64,000 bases of DNA from Pseudomonas fluorescens. GTDB lineage: Bacteria > Pseudomonadota > Gammaproteobacteria > Pseudomonadales > Pseudomonadaceae. The position numbers were made by a program, and so were the translations under genes. This document shows positions 8,928 to 17,340 of this stretch, piece after piece. Every line of letters starts with the position of its first letter. Position 1 is the stretch's first letter. Location of the stretch: the NCBI RefSeq assembly GCF_902498065.1, contig NZ_CABVIR010000008.1, forward strand, positions 124,001 through 188,000, written 5' to 3'. The notes under the pieces were generated by a model, which saw only the letters and a program-made list of their open reading frames with translations, searched no databases and was not told the DNA's origin.

Positions 8928-9839
8928 ATGCAGCGAACATTCGACGATCTTCAGCTCGGCAGCATCGAACTGTTTTGCCTCGCCGCCGAAGCGGGCAGCT
9001 TTACCGCTGCCGCGCTGGTGGCCGGCGTGACCCCCGCAGCGGTGAGCCGTTCCGTATCGCGCATGGAAGAACGCCTGGGTGTACGGCTGTTCGCGCGCAC
9101 CACTCGCAGCGTCAAACTGACCGACAGCGGGCGCCGCTATTACGAAGAATGCCGCCAGGCGCTGGCGCAACTGGTCGAGGCCCAACGAGAGGTCATGGGC
9201 CAGCAGCAGCAGCCTTCCGGCACGTTGCGCATCAGCATTCCCACGACGTATGCGCATCACCGGATCCTCCCGTTGCTGCCGGCGTTTCGGGAGCGCTTTC
9301 CGCAAGTAAAAGTCGAATCGCATATCAGCAACCGCAACATTGATTTCGTCGGTGAAGGCTATGACCTGGCCATCCGTGTGCGGGCGATTCCGGATTCAGG
9401 GCTGATCGCCCGGCAACTTGAGGACGCGGAACTGGTGATGATCGCCAGCCCCGATTACCTGAAACGCGCGGGCATACCGCAAACCCTGGATGATCTCAAA
9501 CAGCACGAATGTATCCAGTACGATTTGCCCAGCAGCGGTCGGCGGATTGCCTGGCTGTTCAACGACGATGGGGTGCAGCGCGAGATTCTCGCCGAGGGCG
9601 ATCTCAGTTGTTCTGACGACGTTCTGGGCGGTGTGACCCTGGCCAAACATGGGGCGGGCCTGTTCCAGACCTATCGGTTCATCGTCGAAAAGGAGCTGGC
9701 CGATGGCTCGCTGGTGGAAGTCCTCAAACCTTACGGCGGGCGGTCACGGCCATTCACCCTCCTTTACCCGCAAAGCCGCCATGTGCCTCTGCGGTTACGG
9801 GCGTTTATTGATTTTCTGGTAGAGCATTTGCCACGCTGA
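8928..9839 (+). CDS. LysR-family transcriptional regulator
   Basis: A 303-residue LysR regulator with an N-terminal winged HTH (about residues 10-68: FCLAAEAGSFTAAALVAGVTPAAVSRSVSRMEERLGVRLFARTTRSVKLT) and a periplasmic-binding-like effector domain. The C-terminal domain begins LRISIPTTYAHH, the CrgA/DHCP-like subgroup. It precedes aroQ by 140 bases on the same strand, so it may take part in control of quinate genes, but a link to the DUF pair upstream or to unlinked genes is also possible. Confidence 0.88.
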   Translation: MQRTFDDLQLGSIELFCLAAEAGSFTAAALVAGVTPAAVSRSVSRMEERLGVRLFARTTRSVKLTDSGRRYYEECRQALAQLVEAQREVMGQQQQPSGTLRISIPTTYAHHRILPLLPAFRERFPQVKVESHISNRNIDFVGEGYDLAIRVRAIPDSGLIARQLEDAELVMIASPDYLKRAGIPQTLDDLKQHECIQYDLPSSGRRIAWLFNDDGVQREILAEGDLSCSDDVLGGVTLAKHGAGLFQTYRFIVEKELADGSLVEVLKPYGGRSRPFTLLYPQSRHVPLRLRAFIDFLVEHLPR

Positions 9840-9901
9840 ATGATCGAAAGCGTCCGATCACCGCACACAAAGCTTCGTCGCGGCGCCTCTTCAATTGACC
9901 A

Positions 9902-9921
9902 AATTAACCATCTAGTACAAT
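9902..9921. promoter_or_regulatory. Candidate TetR operator, aroQ promoter
   Basis: AATTAACCATCTAGTACAAT overlaps the likely -10 (TACAAT at 9916; TTGACC at 9895 as a poorly spaced -35) of aroQ. It agrees at 14 of 20 positions with an inverted copy in the quiC/MFS promoter region (14106-14125). The core is AYTAAC-N4-TAGT, an imperfect dyad of TetR-operator type. Binding by the TetR protein encoded at 11326 is inferred. Confidence 0.5.
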
Positions 9922-9979
9922 TTATCTCCACAGGCTGAAGCATCAGCCGATGCCAAGAACAATAAGTGGAGAGACCCTG

Positions 9980-10420
9980 ATGAACCCTATCGTTCTGGTG
10001 CTCAACGGCCCGAACCTGAACCTGCTGGGCACGCGCGAGCCCGCGACCTACGGCCACGAAACCCTGGCGGATATCGCCGCGTTGTGTGGCCGGGCTGCCG
10101 AAGAATTCGGCCTGACGGTGGAATTTCGCCAGACCAACCATGAAGGCGAACTGCTCGACTGGATACACGCCGCCCGCGGTCGTTGCGCCGGGATCGTCAT
10201 CAACCCCGCCGCATGGACCCACACCTCGGTTGCCATTCGTGATGCCCTGGTCGCCAGCGAATTGCCGGTGATCGAAGTCCATCTGTCCAACGTCCATGCT
10301 CGCGAACCCTTCCGCCACCACTCCTTTGTTTCAGCCATTGCCACCGCAGTGATGGCCGGTTTCGGCAGCCACGGCTACCGCTTGGCGCTGGAGCATTTCA
10401 GCCTGCGCTTGAAAGGGTGA
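9980..10420 (+). CDS. aroQ: Type II 3-dehydroquinate dehydratase
   Basis: Type II dehydroquinase (146 residues) interconverting 3-dehydroquinate and 3-dehydroshikimate. It has the family signature LVLNGPNLNLLGTREPATYG with the catalytic Tyr, the RQTNHEGELLDWIH loop, NPAAWTHTSVAIRDAL and EVHLSNVHAREPFRHHS (catalytic His). I chose ATG 9980 for the GGAGAG upstream and because family members start just before this signature; the in-frame start at 9950 would add 10 residues. The stop overlaps the next gene's GTG start. Its place with a shikimate dehydrogenase and quiC indicates a catabolic rather than biosynthetic copy. Confidence 0.94.
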   Translation: MNPIVLVLNGPNLNLLGTREPATYGHETLADIAALCGRAAEEFGLTVEFRQTNHEGELLDWIHAARGRCAGIVINPAAWTHTSVAIRDALVASELPVIEVHLSNVHAREPFRHHSFVSAIATAVMAGFGSHGYRLALEHFSLRLKG

Positions 10421-11280
10421 ACACAGTGACTCAGAACAACGCAGTACTGGCCGGGCTGATCGGCGCCGGCATCCAGGCATCCCGTACACCCACGCTGCAC
10501 GAACACGAAGGCGACGCCCAGGGTTTGCGCTACCTCTACCGACTGATCGACCTCGATCAGTTGAAACTCGACAGCAGCGCCCTGCCCGACCTGTTGATGG
10601 CGGCCGAGCGCATGAACTTCACCGGTCTGAACATCACCTTCCCCTGCAAGCAGTCGATCATCCCGTTGCTCGACGAATTGTCGCCGGAAGCCCGCGGCAT
10701 CGGCGCGGTGAACACGGTGGTGTTGAAGGACGGTAAACGCATCGGCCACAACACCGATTGCCTGGGGTTTGCCGAAGGTTTTCGCCGTGGCTTGCAGGGC
10801 GTTGCCCTTGAGCGTGTGGTCCAGATGGGCGCCGGTGGTGCGGGTGCCGCAGTGGCCCACGCGTTATTGAGCGAAGGCGTACAACGGCTGACTATTTTCG
10901 ACGTGGAAATCAGTCGCGCGCAGAGTCTGGCGGACAATCTCAATCAGCATTTCGGCGCTGGCCGAGCCGTAGCAGGGCATGACTTGCCGAACACGCTGGC
11001 ACAGGCTGACGGCCTGGTGAACACCACGCCTATGGGCATGAAAAAACTCCCGGGCATGCCGGTCCCGGTGGAGTTGCTGCGGCCACAGTTGTGGGTGGCG
11101 GAGATCGTTTACTTCCCGCTGGAAACCGAACTGCTGCGCAACGCCCGCGCCTTGGGTTGCCGGACACTGGATGGCGGCAACATGGCGGTGTTTCAGGCGG
11201 TAAAGGCGTTTGAGCTGTTCAGTGGCGTGGTGCCGGATGCGCAGCGAATGCTGGCGCATTTTCAAAGCATGAATGGCTGA
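10417..11280 (+). CDS. Shikimate/quinate 5-dehydrogenase (AroE family, probably NAD-dependent)
   Basis: A 287-residue AroE-family oxidoreductase, probably oxidising shikimate or quinate to the 3-dehydro acid. The N-terminal substrate domain has GIQASRTPTLHE, NITFPCKQ with the catalytic Lys, and NTDCLGF with the catalytic Asp. The Rossmann loop is MGAGGAGAAVAHAL, and the next strand ends IFDVEISRA: an acidic Asp where NADP-type AroE enzymes have NRT..R, which argues for NAD. GTG 10417 overlaps the aroQ stop; a second GTG at 10426 (MTQNNAVLAG) has better spacing from AAAGGG and may be the true start. It is translationally coupled to aroQ. Confidence 0.9.
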   Translation: MNTVTQNNAVLAGLIGAGIQASRTPTLHEHEGDAQGLRYLYRLIDLDQLKLDSSALPDLLMAAERMNFTGLNITFPCKQSIIPLLDELSPEARGIGAVNTVVLKDGKRIGHNTDCLGFAEGFRRGLQGVALERVVQMGAGGAGAAVAHALLSEGVQRLTIFDVEISRAQSLADNLNQHFGAGRAVAGHDLPNTLAQADGLVNTTPMGMKKLPGMPVPVELLRPQLWVAEIVYFPLETELLRNARALGCRTLDGGNMAVFQAVKAFELFSGVVPDAQRMLAHFQSMNG

Positions 11281-11286
11281 TGCAAC

Positions 11287-11319
11287 TTGTAGGAGCCCGC
11301 AGCAAGCCGGCTCCTACAA
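11287..11319. terminator. Strong hairpin between convergent aroE-like and tetR genes
   Basis: TTGTAGGAGCC pairs with GGCTCCTACAA around an 11-base loop. It is of the REP-like GTAGGAGC...GCTCCTAC type common in fluorescent pseudomonads and sits where both convergent transcripts must end; the T run is short. Confidence 0.55.
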
Positions 11320-11325
11320 ATAACG

Positions 11326-12003
11326 TCAGGCCTGCAGGTATCGCAAAACCGACTCGCAAATCATCTCCCGATGACGCTGCTTGATGCTTTCGTCCGGCAG
11401 GTCGATCTGAAAAATCTCACCAAAGGTATGGCGGTTCGACACGCGATAGAAGCAGAACGAACTGATCAGCAGATGCACATCCAAAGGCTCAAGCCCTGTC
11501 CGGAACACACCCTCTTCAGCGCCGCGACGCAATATCACGCCCAGTGAATCAAGAATGGTGTTGTTCATCGCCTTGATCGCATCGGAACGTTTCACGAATT
11601 CGGCGTTGTGAATGTTCTCGATGCTGACGATGCGCACGAAATCGACGTTGCGATCGTGGTGATCAAAGGTGAACTCCACCAGCCGCCGAATCGCTTCCAC
11701 CGGCGCCAGTTCGGCCAGGTGCAGGCGGTTTTCGGTGTTGCGAATATCGCCGTAGAGCTTCTCCAGCACCTCGATGTAGAGCTGTTCCTTACTGCCGAAG
11801 TAGTAATAGATCATGCGTTTCGAGGTATGGATGCGCTCGGCGATCGCATCGACGCGAGCACCGGAAAGCCCCTGCTGGACGAACTCGACAATGGCTTCTT
11901 GAAGAATGTTCTCGCGGGTCTTTTCCGGGTTGTTCTTGCGACTCTTGCGAGGCTCGGTCATGGGTTCGTCGGGCGCTACGGAGAGTTCTGAGGTCATTGT
12001 CAT
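11326..12003 (-). CDS. TetR-family regulator of the quinate cluster (inferred)
   Basis: The product is about 225 residues from ATG 12003 (MTMTSELS); an in-frame start at 12051 and an ATG at 11997 are alternatives, and none has a strong ribosome site. The TetR HTH lies at about residues 27-75: TRENILQEAIVEFVQQGLSGARVDAIAERIHTSKRMIYYYFGSKEQLY. The C-terminal ligand domain is typical in size. The gene follows quiC by about 100 bases on the same strand, so it may be co-transcribed with it. A shared 20-bp dyad in the two divergent catabolic promoters is its best operator candidate. Confidence 0.85.
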   Translation of the reverse strand: MTMTSELSVAPDEPMTEPRKSRKNNPEKTRENILQEAIVEFVQQGLSGARVDAIAERIHTSKRMIYYYFGSKEQLYIEVLEKLYGDIRNTENRLHLAELAPVEAIRRLVEFTFDHHDRNVDFVRIVSIENIHNAEFVKRSDAIKAMNNTILDSLGVILRRGAEEGVFRTGLEPLDVHLLISSFCFYRVSNRHTFGEIFQIDLPDESIKQRHREMICESVLRYLQA

Positions 12004-12105
12004 TGCGGGCTCACGGCCATCACTGCACACGCCGGCGATTATGAGCCGCACCGCACAGTGAAGGAAGCTGCGCGGCAGCGGTTTATCCTCGCGTTTACCA
12101 AATCA

Positions 12106-14007
12106 CTACAACTTCGCCTGACGAATGGCGCCGCTGCGGGACTTGGCCATGGCCGCCAGCCGCACCGCCACGTTGGCCGCGCCGTAACCGGCATAGCCAT
12201 TCTTGCGCTGGATGATTTCAAAGAAGAACCGCCCTTCGAAGGGCTCGGTATAGACGTGAAACAGCTCACCGCCCTGGGCATCACGGTCGTAGAGCACGTT
12301 GTAATAGGCCAGTTCGCTGAGGAATTCGTCGTCGAAATCGAACCGCGCGGCCAGGTCATCGTAATAGTTGAGCGGGATATCCAGCAGCGGTACGCCCGCC
12401 TCCTTGGCGCGACTGACTTCGGCAAAGATATCGTCGCAGTCAAACGCAATGTGATGCACACCGGAGCCGCGATAACTCGACAGCGCGTGTGAGATCGCGG
12501 TGTTTCGGTTCTCGGAAATGTTCAGCGGCAAGCGGATCGAACTGTCGCGGCTGCGCAGCGCCCGGCTCTTCACCAGACCGTACGGGTCCGGCAGCACCAC
12601 TTCGTCGTCAGCTTCGAAATCCAGCAGGCTCTTGTAGAACAGCACCCAACTGTCGAGGCTGTCAGCCGGCAACGCCATGGCCATGTGGTCGATGCGCTTG
12701 AGGCCACCGCTGGCCGCTGCCGTCGGTTGCAGATTGAAATCGGTGTCGTAGACGTCGGCGTCCTGGTCCACCAGATAAATCAGGCTGCCATCCGGCGCAC
12801 GCACCGCGGCCAGCTCCAGTTCATTGGGGCCGACCAGTCCGCGATACGGCTGACCTTTGTAAGCCACGGCCCGGGCCAGCGCACTGGCGCTGTCGTTGAC
12901 CCGCACCGCAGTGGCGCACAGCGACGGGCCATGAGCTTCGAAAAAGCTGTGGGCAAACGAGTAAGGCTCGGAGTTGAGGATCAGGTTGATGTCGCCCTGA
13001 CGCATCAGGCTCACGCTTTTGGAGCGGTGCTGGCCGGCCTTGACGAAACCCAGTCGCTCCAGCCAATGAGAGAGCTTGGCGCCAAGGCTTTCGTCCACGG
13101 CGAACTCAAGAAATTCGATGCCGTTGTATTCACTGGCTTTGGGCGTCTCGAACAGAATGTCCGGGTTGGCCGCCGGTTTGGCTTCCTGCGCCAGTCGCTC
13201 GCGGGTTTTCTCTTCCAGGTACAACAACGAACGCAAACCGTCGGCGGCGTTGGCTCGTGGCGGCGCGGCGCGGAAACCGTCGTTGAAGATCTCGAGCGAC
13301 AACGGTCCGGTGTAGCCACTTTTGATAATCGGCGCGAGGAACCCCGGCAAATCGAATTCGCCCTGGCCCGGGAAGCAGCGAAAATGCCGGCTCCATTCCA
13401 GCACGTCCATGGCCAGGATCGGCGCGTCGGCCATTTGCACGAAGAAGATTTTGTCGCCTGGGATCTCAGCAATGGCCGTTGGATCGCCCTTGAGCGACAA
13501 CGTGTGAAAACTGTCCAGCAACACGCCGAGGCTCGGGTGATCCGCCTGGCGAACAATGTTCCACACCTGTTGCCAAGTATTGACGTGGCGACCCCAGGCC
13601 AACGCTTCGTAGCCGATTCGCAGACCACGGGCACCGGCGTGTTCGGCCAGCAGGCGCAAGTCGTCGACGAGGATTTGCTCATCCCCCACGGAATCGGCAG
13701 ACGCATTACTGCACACCAGCACCAGGTCCGTGCCCAGCTCCTGCATCAGGTCGAACTTGCGCTCGGCCCGTTCCAGATTGCGCGGCAGACGGTCGCGGCG
13801 GCAACCTTCGAAATCGCGGAAGGGTTGAAACAGGGTGATGGCGATCCCGAGATCGGCGCACATCTGTTTAATTTCTCGGGGACTACCGTCGTAATAGAGC
13901 AGGTCGTTCTCGAAAATCTCCACCCCGTCGAAACCGGCGGCGGCAATGGCTTCGAGTTTTTCCGGCAGGGTACCGCTCAAGGACACGGTGGCAATGGAAC
14001 GCTGCAT
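12106..14007 (-). CDS. quiC: 3-Dehydroshikimate dehydratase, bifunctional TIM-barrel/HPPD-like
   Basis: A 633-residue fusion of the QuiC1 type known from P. putida. Residues 1-285 are a sugar-isomerase-like TIM barrel converting 3-dehydroshikimate to protocatechuate, with metal ligands E134 (YEALAWG), D165 (LLDSFHT), Q191 (VQMAD) and E239 (LEIFND). Residues 295-610 are two VOC modules like 4-hydroxyphenylpyruvate dioxygenase with the full iron triad H441, H519 and E597. The reaction of the second half in QuiC1 proteins is not settled. Older pipelines often call this gene simply HPPD. It is divergent from the MFS transporter and precedes tetR. Confidence 0.93.
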   Translation of the reverse strand: MQRSIATVSLSGTLPEKLEAIAAAGFDGVEIFENDLLYYDGSPREIKQMCADLGIAITLFQPFRDFEGCRRDRLPRNLERAERKFDLMQELGTDLVLVCSNASADSVGDEQILVDDLRLLAEHAGARGLRIGYEALAWGRHVNTWQQVWNIVRQADHPSLGVLLDSFHTLSLKGDPTAIAEIPGDKIFFVQMADAPILAMDVLEWSRHFRCFPGQGEFDLPGFLAPIIKSGYTGPLSLEIFNDGFRAAPPRANAADGLRSLLYLEEKTRERLAQEAKPAANPDILFETPKASEYNGIEFLEFAVDESLGAKLSHWLERLGFVKAGQHRSKSVSLMRQGDINLILNSEPYSFAHSFFEAHGPSLCATAVRVNDSASALARAVAYKGQPYRGLVGPNELELAAVRAPDGSLIYLVDQDADVYDTDFNLQPTAAASGGLKRIDHMAMALPADSLDSWVLFYKSLLDFEADDEVVLPDPYGLVKSRALRSRDSSIRLPLNISENRNTAISHALSSYRGSGVHHIAFDCDDIFAEVSRAKEAGVPLLDIPLNYYDDLAARFDFDDEFLSELAYYNVLYDRDAQGGELFHVYTEPFEGRFFFEIIQRKNGYAGYGAANVAVRLAAMAKSRSGAIRQAKL

Positions 14008-14105
14008 GTTTCGACTCCCGGTGGAGGCTTCGGCTACAGGGAATTTGCGCCGCTTTTAAAAGAGTGAGTGAATTATTGAGCGGCCCCATACAATGAGCAA
14101 TTCAA

Positions 14106-14125
14106 AGTGTACTACCCAGTTAGTT
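14106..14125. promoter_or_regulatory. Candidate TetR operator, quiC/MFS divergent promoter
   Basis: The reverse strand reads AACTAACTGGGTAGTACACT, 14 of 20 matches to the aroQ-promoter copy at 9902-9921. Its core ACTAAC-TG-GGTAGT is a dyad with one mismatch per arm. It lies about 100 bases upstream of quiC and 150 upstream of the MFS gene, so it could control both. Confidence 0.5.
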
Positions 14126-14275
14126 TTGCGTGCGATTATCGAACAGAATGGCCTTTGGCGAATTGACGATTTTTCGTCCACTGCCCACCATCCACTACAC
14201 ATTGAGTCCGGTCACAACCAGCGGTCTCGGTGACCCAAGACTCAAAACACCACATAAAAATAATCGGTGGCCTAC

Positions 14276-15616
14276 ATGACTCCTTCCCAAAGCTCTCCCG
14301 TGGAGCGCTCCTCCACGACTCCTGCCGTCGGCGGTATCGGCGATAAAATCCGTGGCGCCATGGCTGTCGGCAAAACCCGCTGGGGCATGCTGGCGCTGGT
14401 GTTTTTCGCCACCACCCTGAACTACATCGACCGCGCCGCACTGGGCGTGATGCAGCCGATCCTGGCCAAGGAAATGAGCTGGACGGCGATGGACTACGCC
14501 AACATCAACTTCTGGTTCCAGGTCGGTTACGCCATCGGTTTCGTGCTGCAAGGCCGGCTGATCGATCGGGTCGGCGTGAAACGCGTGTTCTTCTGCGCGG
14601 TGCTGCTCTGGAGCCTGGCGACCGGCGCCCATGGCCTCGCCACCTCGGCGGTCGGCTTCATGGTCTGCCGTTTTATCCTCGGGCTCACCGAAGCCGCCAA
14701 CTACCCGGCCTGCGTGAAGACCACGCGGTTGTGGTTCCCGGCCGGCGAACGCGCCGTGGCCACCGGTATTTTCAACGCCGGCACCAACGTCGGTGCGATG
14801 TTCACGCCAATGCTGCTGCCGCTGATCCTGCACGTGTGGGGCTGGCAGGCTGCGTTCCTGTGCATGGCATCCCTGGGCGGGATCTGGTTGCTGTTCTGGG
14901 GTTTGAAGTACTTCAACCCGGAAGATCACCCGAGCGTCAAACAGTCGGAGCTGGACTACATCCAGAAGGAAGTCGAACCGGAACAGGCCCGCGTACCGTT
15001 CTCGAGAATCCTGCGCATGCGTGGCACCTGGGCCTTCGCCCTCGCCTACTCGATCACCGCGCCGGTGTTCTGGTTCTACCTGTACTGGCTGCCGCCGTTC
15101 CTTAATCAGCAATACAACCTGGGCATCAACGTGACCCAGATGGGTATCCCGCTGATCATCATTTACCTGACGGCCGACTTCGGCAGTGTCGGCGGCGGCA
15201 TCCTGTCCTCGTTCCTGATCGGCCGTGGCATGAACCCGATCAAGGCGCGACTGATGTCCATGTTCCTGTTCGCCTGCTGCATCGTCGGCGTGATCATGGC
15301 CGCTGGTTCGAGCAGCTTGTGGGTGGCGGTGTTTGCGATTTCCCTGGCCATCGGTGCACACCAGGCCTGGACCGCGAACATCTGGAGCCTGGTGATGGAC
15401 TACACGCCTAAACACATGATGAGTACGGTGTTCGGCTTCGGCGGCATGTGCGCCGCCATCGGCGGGATGTTCATGACCCAGTTGGTCGGCCACATTCTGA
15501 CCATCACCAACAACAACTACACCGTGCTGTTCACCATGATTCCGGCGATGTACTTCATCGCGCTGACCTGGATGTACTTCATGGCGCCCCGCAAGATTCC
15601 GACTGTCGAAAACTGA
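14276..15616 (+). CDS. MFS transporter (ACS family), probable quinate/shikimate uptake
   Basis: A 446-residue, 12-helix symporter of the anion:cation symporter branch (hexuronate/galactonate/phthalate-type). Typical motifs are TTLNYIDRAALGVMQPIL in helix 1, GRLIDRVGVKRVF in loop 2-3 and GLTEAANYPACVKTTRLWFPAGERA in helices 4-5. ATG 14276 is preferred to the GTG at 14267 because GGTGG lies just upstream. Divergent from quiC, it most likely imports quinate or shikimate; this is inferred from position. Confidence 0.88.
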   Translation: MTPSQSSPVERSSTTPAVGGIGDKIRGAMAVGKTRWGMLALVFFATTLNYIDRAALGVMQPILAKEMSWTAMDYANINFWFQVGYAIGFVLQGRLIDRVGVKRVFFCAVLLWSLATGAHGLATSAVGFMVCRFILGLTEAANYPACVKTTRLWFPAGERAVATGIFNAGTNVGAMFTPMLLPLILHVWGWQAAFLCMASLGGIWLLFWGLKYFNPEDHPSVKQSELDYIQKEVEPEQARVPFSRILRMRGTWAFALAYSITAPVFWFYLYWLPPFLNQQYNLGINVTQMGIPLIIIYLTADFGSVGGGILSSFLIGRGMNPIKARLMSMFLFACCIVGVIMAAGSSSLWVAVFAISLAIGAHQAWTANIWSLVMDYTPKHMMSTVFGFGGMCAAIGGMFMTQLVGHILTITNNNYTVLFTMIPAMYFIALTWMYFMAPRKIPTVEN

Positions 15617-15624
15617 CACACCCC

Positions 15625-15658
15625 AAACGCAGGCCTGATCCCGGGCCTGCGTTTTTTT
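15625..15658 (+). terminator. Rho-independent terminator after the MFS gene
   Basis: An 11-base perfect stem (AAACGCAGGCC / GGCCTGCGTTT) with an 8-base loop is followed by a run of seven T. It separates the MFS gene from the chemoreceptor gene. Confidence 0.9.
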
Positions 15659-15711
15659 ATGCGCAGGATTTATGAATGTCCCCTTTTTTCTCAACACCAC
15701 AGAGACCCACC

Positions 15712-17334
15712 ATGTCGCCAGGTCACTTGAGCATTGCCAAACGCGCCGTGATCAGCTTCGGCGTTATCGCCCTGCTGGTTCTGTTGCAGGGACTGTTCGC
15801 CCTCAAACAGGTCGCGCAGGTCCGCGCCACCGGCCAGCACACGGAAAACATCTCCCTGCCGAGCGTTCGCTACCTGGGTGAAATCCGCGACTACGTCCTT
15901 AGCATTCGCGTACTCAGCCTGCGCATGGCACTCAACCGCGACCCGAAAGTGCTCGATGCCACCGTCACACGCCTGCATCAAGTACAAGGCTGGCTGGGCG
16001 AGACGCTGGAAAAATTCACCCCGCTGGTCGGTGATTACAACCGGGAGCCGTACGAAAAGTTCGTTGCCACCGTCACCCGTTACCGTCAGGCGTTGGCGCA
16101 ATATGAAGCGCTGTCGCGGGAGAACCGCAGCGAGGACATGACCGCGCTGCTCAACGGCAAAATCCAGGATTACTCGACGCAGACCGGTGACCAGTTCGCC
16201 GAACTGATGGCCCTTGCCGCCAACGAAGTCAGCCTGTCGGCCAACCAGGCCGATTCGCTTTACAGCCAGGTGAAGTTCACCGTGATCGGTGCGCTGATAG
16301 CCGTTGCGCTCCTGACCTTGTGCCTGGCCTGGTTGCTGATCCGCAGCATCGTCGTTCCGATCCGTCAGGCCGTCGCCGTGGCCGAGCAAGTCGCCGCCGG
16401 TGACTTGAGTAAACCGATCCGCAGCCATGGCACCGATGAAACCGCACGTTTGCTCAAGGCCTTGTCGGCCATGCAAACCAGCCTGCGCGAAACCCTGCAA
16501 CTGATCAGCGGCACCTCGACGCAATTGGCGGCGGCTGCGCTGCAGATGAATCAGAACACTCGGCAGGATTCCGCTCGGCTGCAACAGCAACACAATGAAA
16601 TCGAGCAAGCCGCCACGGCCGTGAACGAGATGACGGTCGCGGTGGAAGAAGTCGCACGTAACGCGGTGTCGACTTCCGACAGCACTCGCCTGTCCACGCA
16701 ACAAGCCAGCCAGGGTCAGACGCGGGTCATTGAGACACTCGATTCGATTCAGGCGATGAGCAGCAATGCCGGCATCGCTCTGCAACAGGTACAGACGCTT
16801 GCCGAGCAATCCCGGGAAATCGGCAAGGTGCTGGACGTGATCCGCGCCATCGCCGAACAGACCAACCTGCTCGCCCTCAATGCCGCCATCGAGGCCGCGC
16901 GCGCCGGGGAAGCCGGGCGTGGGTTCGCAGTGGTGGCCGATGAAGTGCGGGCGCTGGCTCATCGCACCCAGCAATCGACCCGCGAAATCGAACAGATGAT
17001 TGGCCGCGTGCAGGGCGATACCGACAGCGTGGTGCTGTCGATGCACGACAACAGTCAGCGCGTCGCCGAAACCTTGTCGATTGCCGAACAGGCGGGTCTG
17101 GCACTGGCAGAAATCACCCGGGCCATGGAGCAGATCCATGAACGTAATCTGGTGATCGCCAGCGCGTCAGAGGAACAGGCGCAAGTGGCCCGCGAGGTGG
17201 ATCGCAATTTGCTGAACATCCGCGATCTGTCGCTGGAAAGTGCCGACGCCTCGACCCGGACCAGCGCCACCAGTCAGGAACTGTCGCAACTGGCGACCGG
17301 CCTGCAAAACCTGGTGGTGCGTTTCAGATTCTGA
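15712..17334 (+). CDS. Methyl-accepting chemotaxis protein with 4-helix-bundle sensor
   Basis: A chemoreceptor of 540 residues from ATG 15712 (MSPGHLSIAKR); an upstream ATG at 15676 would add 12. The order is a first membrane helix (about 12-32), a periplasmic all-helical sensor of about 150 residues consistent with a 4HB/TarH fold, a second helix (about 190-212), HAMP (to about 265), and the signalling domain with the conserved hairpin tip EQTNLLALNAAIEAARAGEAGRGFAVVADEVRALA. It follows the quinate transporter after a terminator, so it has its own promoter. Its position suggests it senses quinate, shikimate or related acids, as PcaY does in P. putida. Confidence 0.9.
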   Translation: MSPGHLSIAKRAVISFGVIALLVLLQGLFALKQVAQVRATGQHTENISLPSVRYLGEIRDYVLSIRVLSLRMALNRDPKVLDATVTRLHQVQGWLGETLEKFTPLVGDYNREPYEKFVATVTRYRQALAQYEALSRENRSEDMTALLNGKIQDYSTQTGDQFAELMALAANEVSLSANQADSLYSQVKFTVIGALIAVALLTLCLAWLLIRSIVVPIRQAVAVAEQVAAGDLSKPIRSHGTDETARLLKALSAMQTSLRETLQLISGTSTQLAAAALQMNQNTRQDSARLQQQHNEIEQAATAVNEMTVAVEEVARNAVSTSDSTRLSTQQASQGQTRVIETLDSIQAMSSNAGIALQQVQTLAEQSREIGKVLDVIRAIAEQTNLLALNAAIEAARAGEAGRGFAVVADEVRALAHRTQQSTREIEQMIGRVQGDTDSVVLSMHDNSQRVAETLSIAEQAGLALAEITRAMEQIHERNLVIASASEEQAQVAREVDRNLLNIRDLSLESADASTRTSATSQELSQLATGLQNLVVRFRF

Positions 17335-17340
17335 TCATGT

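Noticed and set aside
12106..14007. Annotation as 4-hydroxyphenylpyruvate dioxygenase of tyrosine breakdown
   Set aside because: The N-terminal dehydratase barrel with its four metal ligands and the quinate context identify QuiC1; only the C-terminal half is HPPD-like.
12685..14067. 460-codon plus-strand frame
   Set aside because: Antisense to quiC; low-complexity composition and no recognisable motif.
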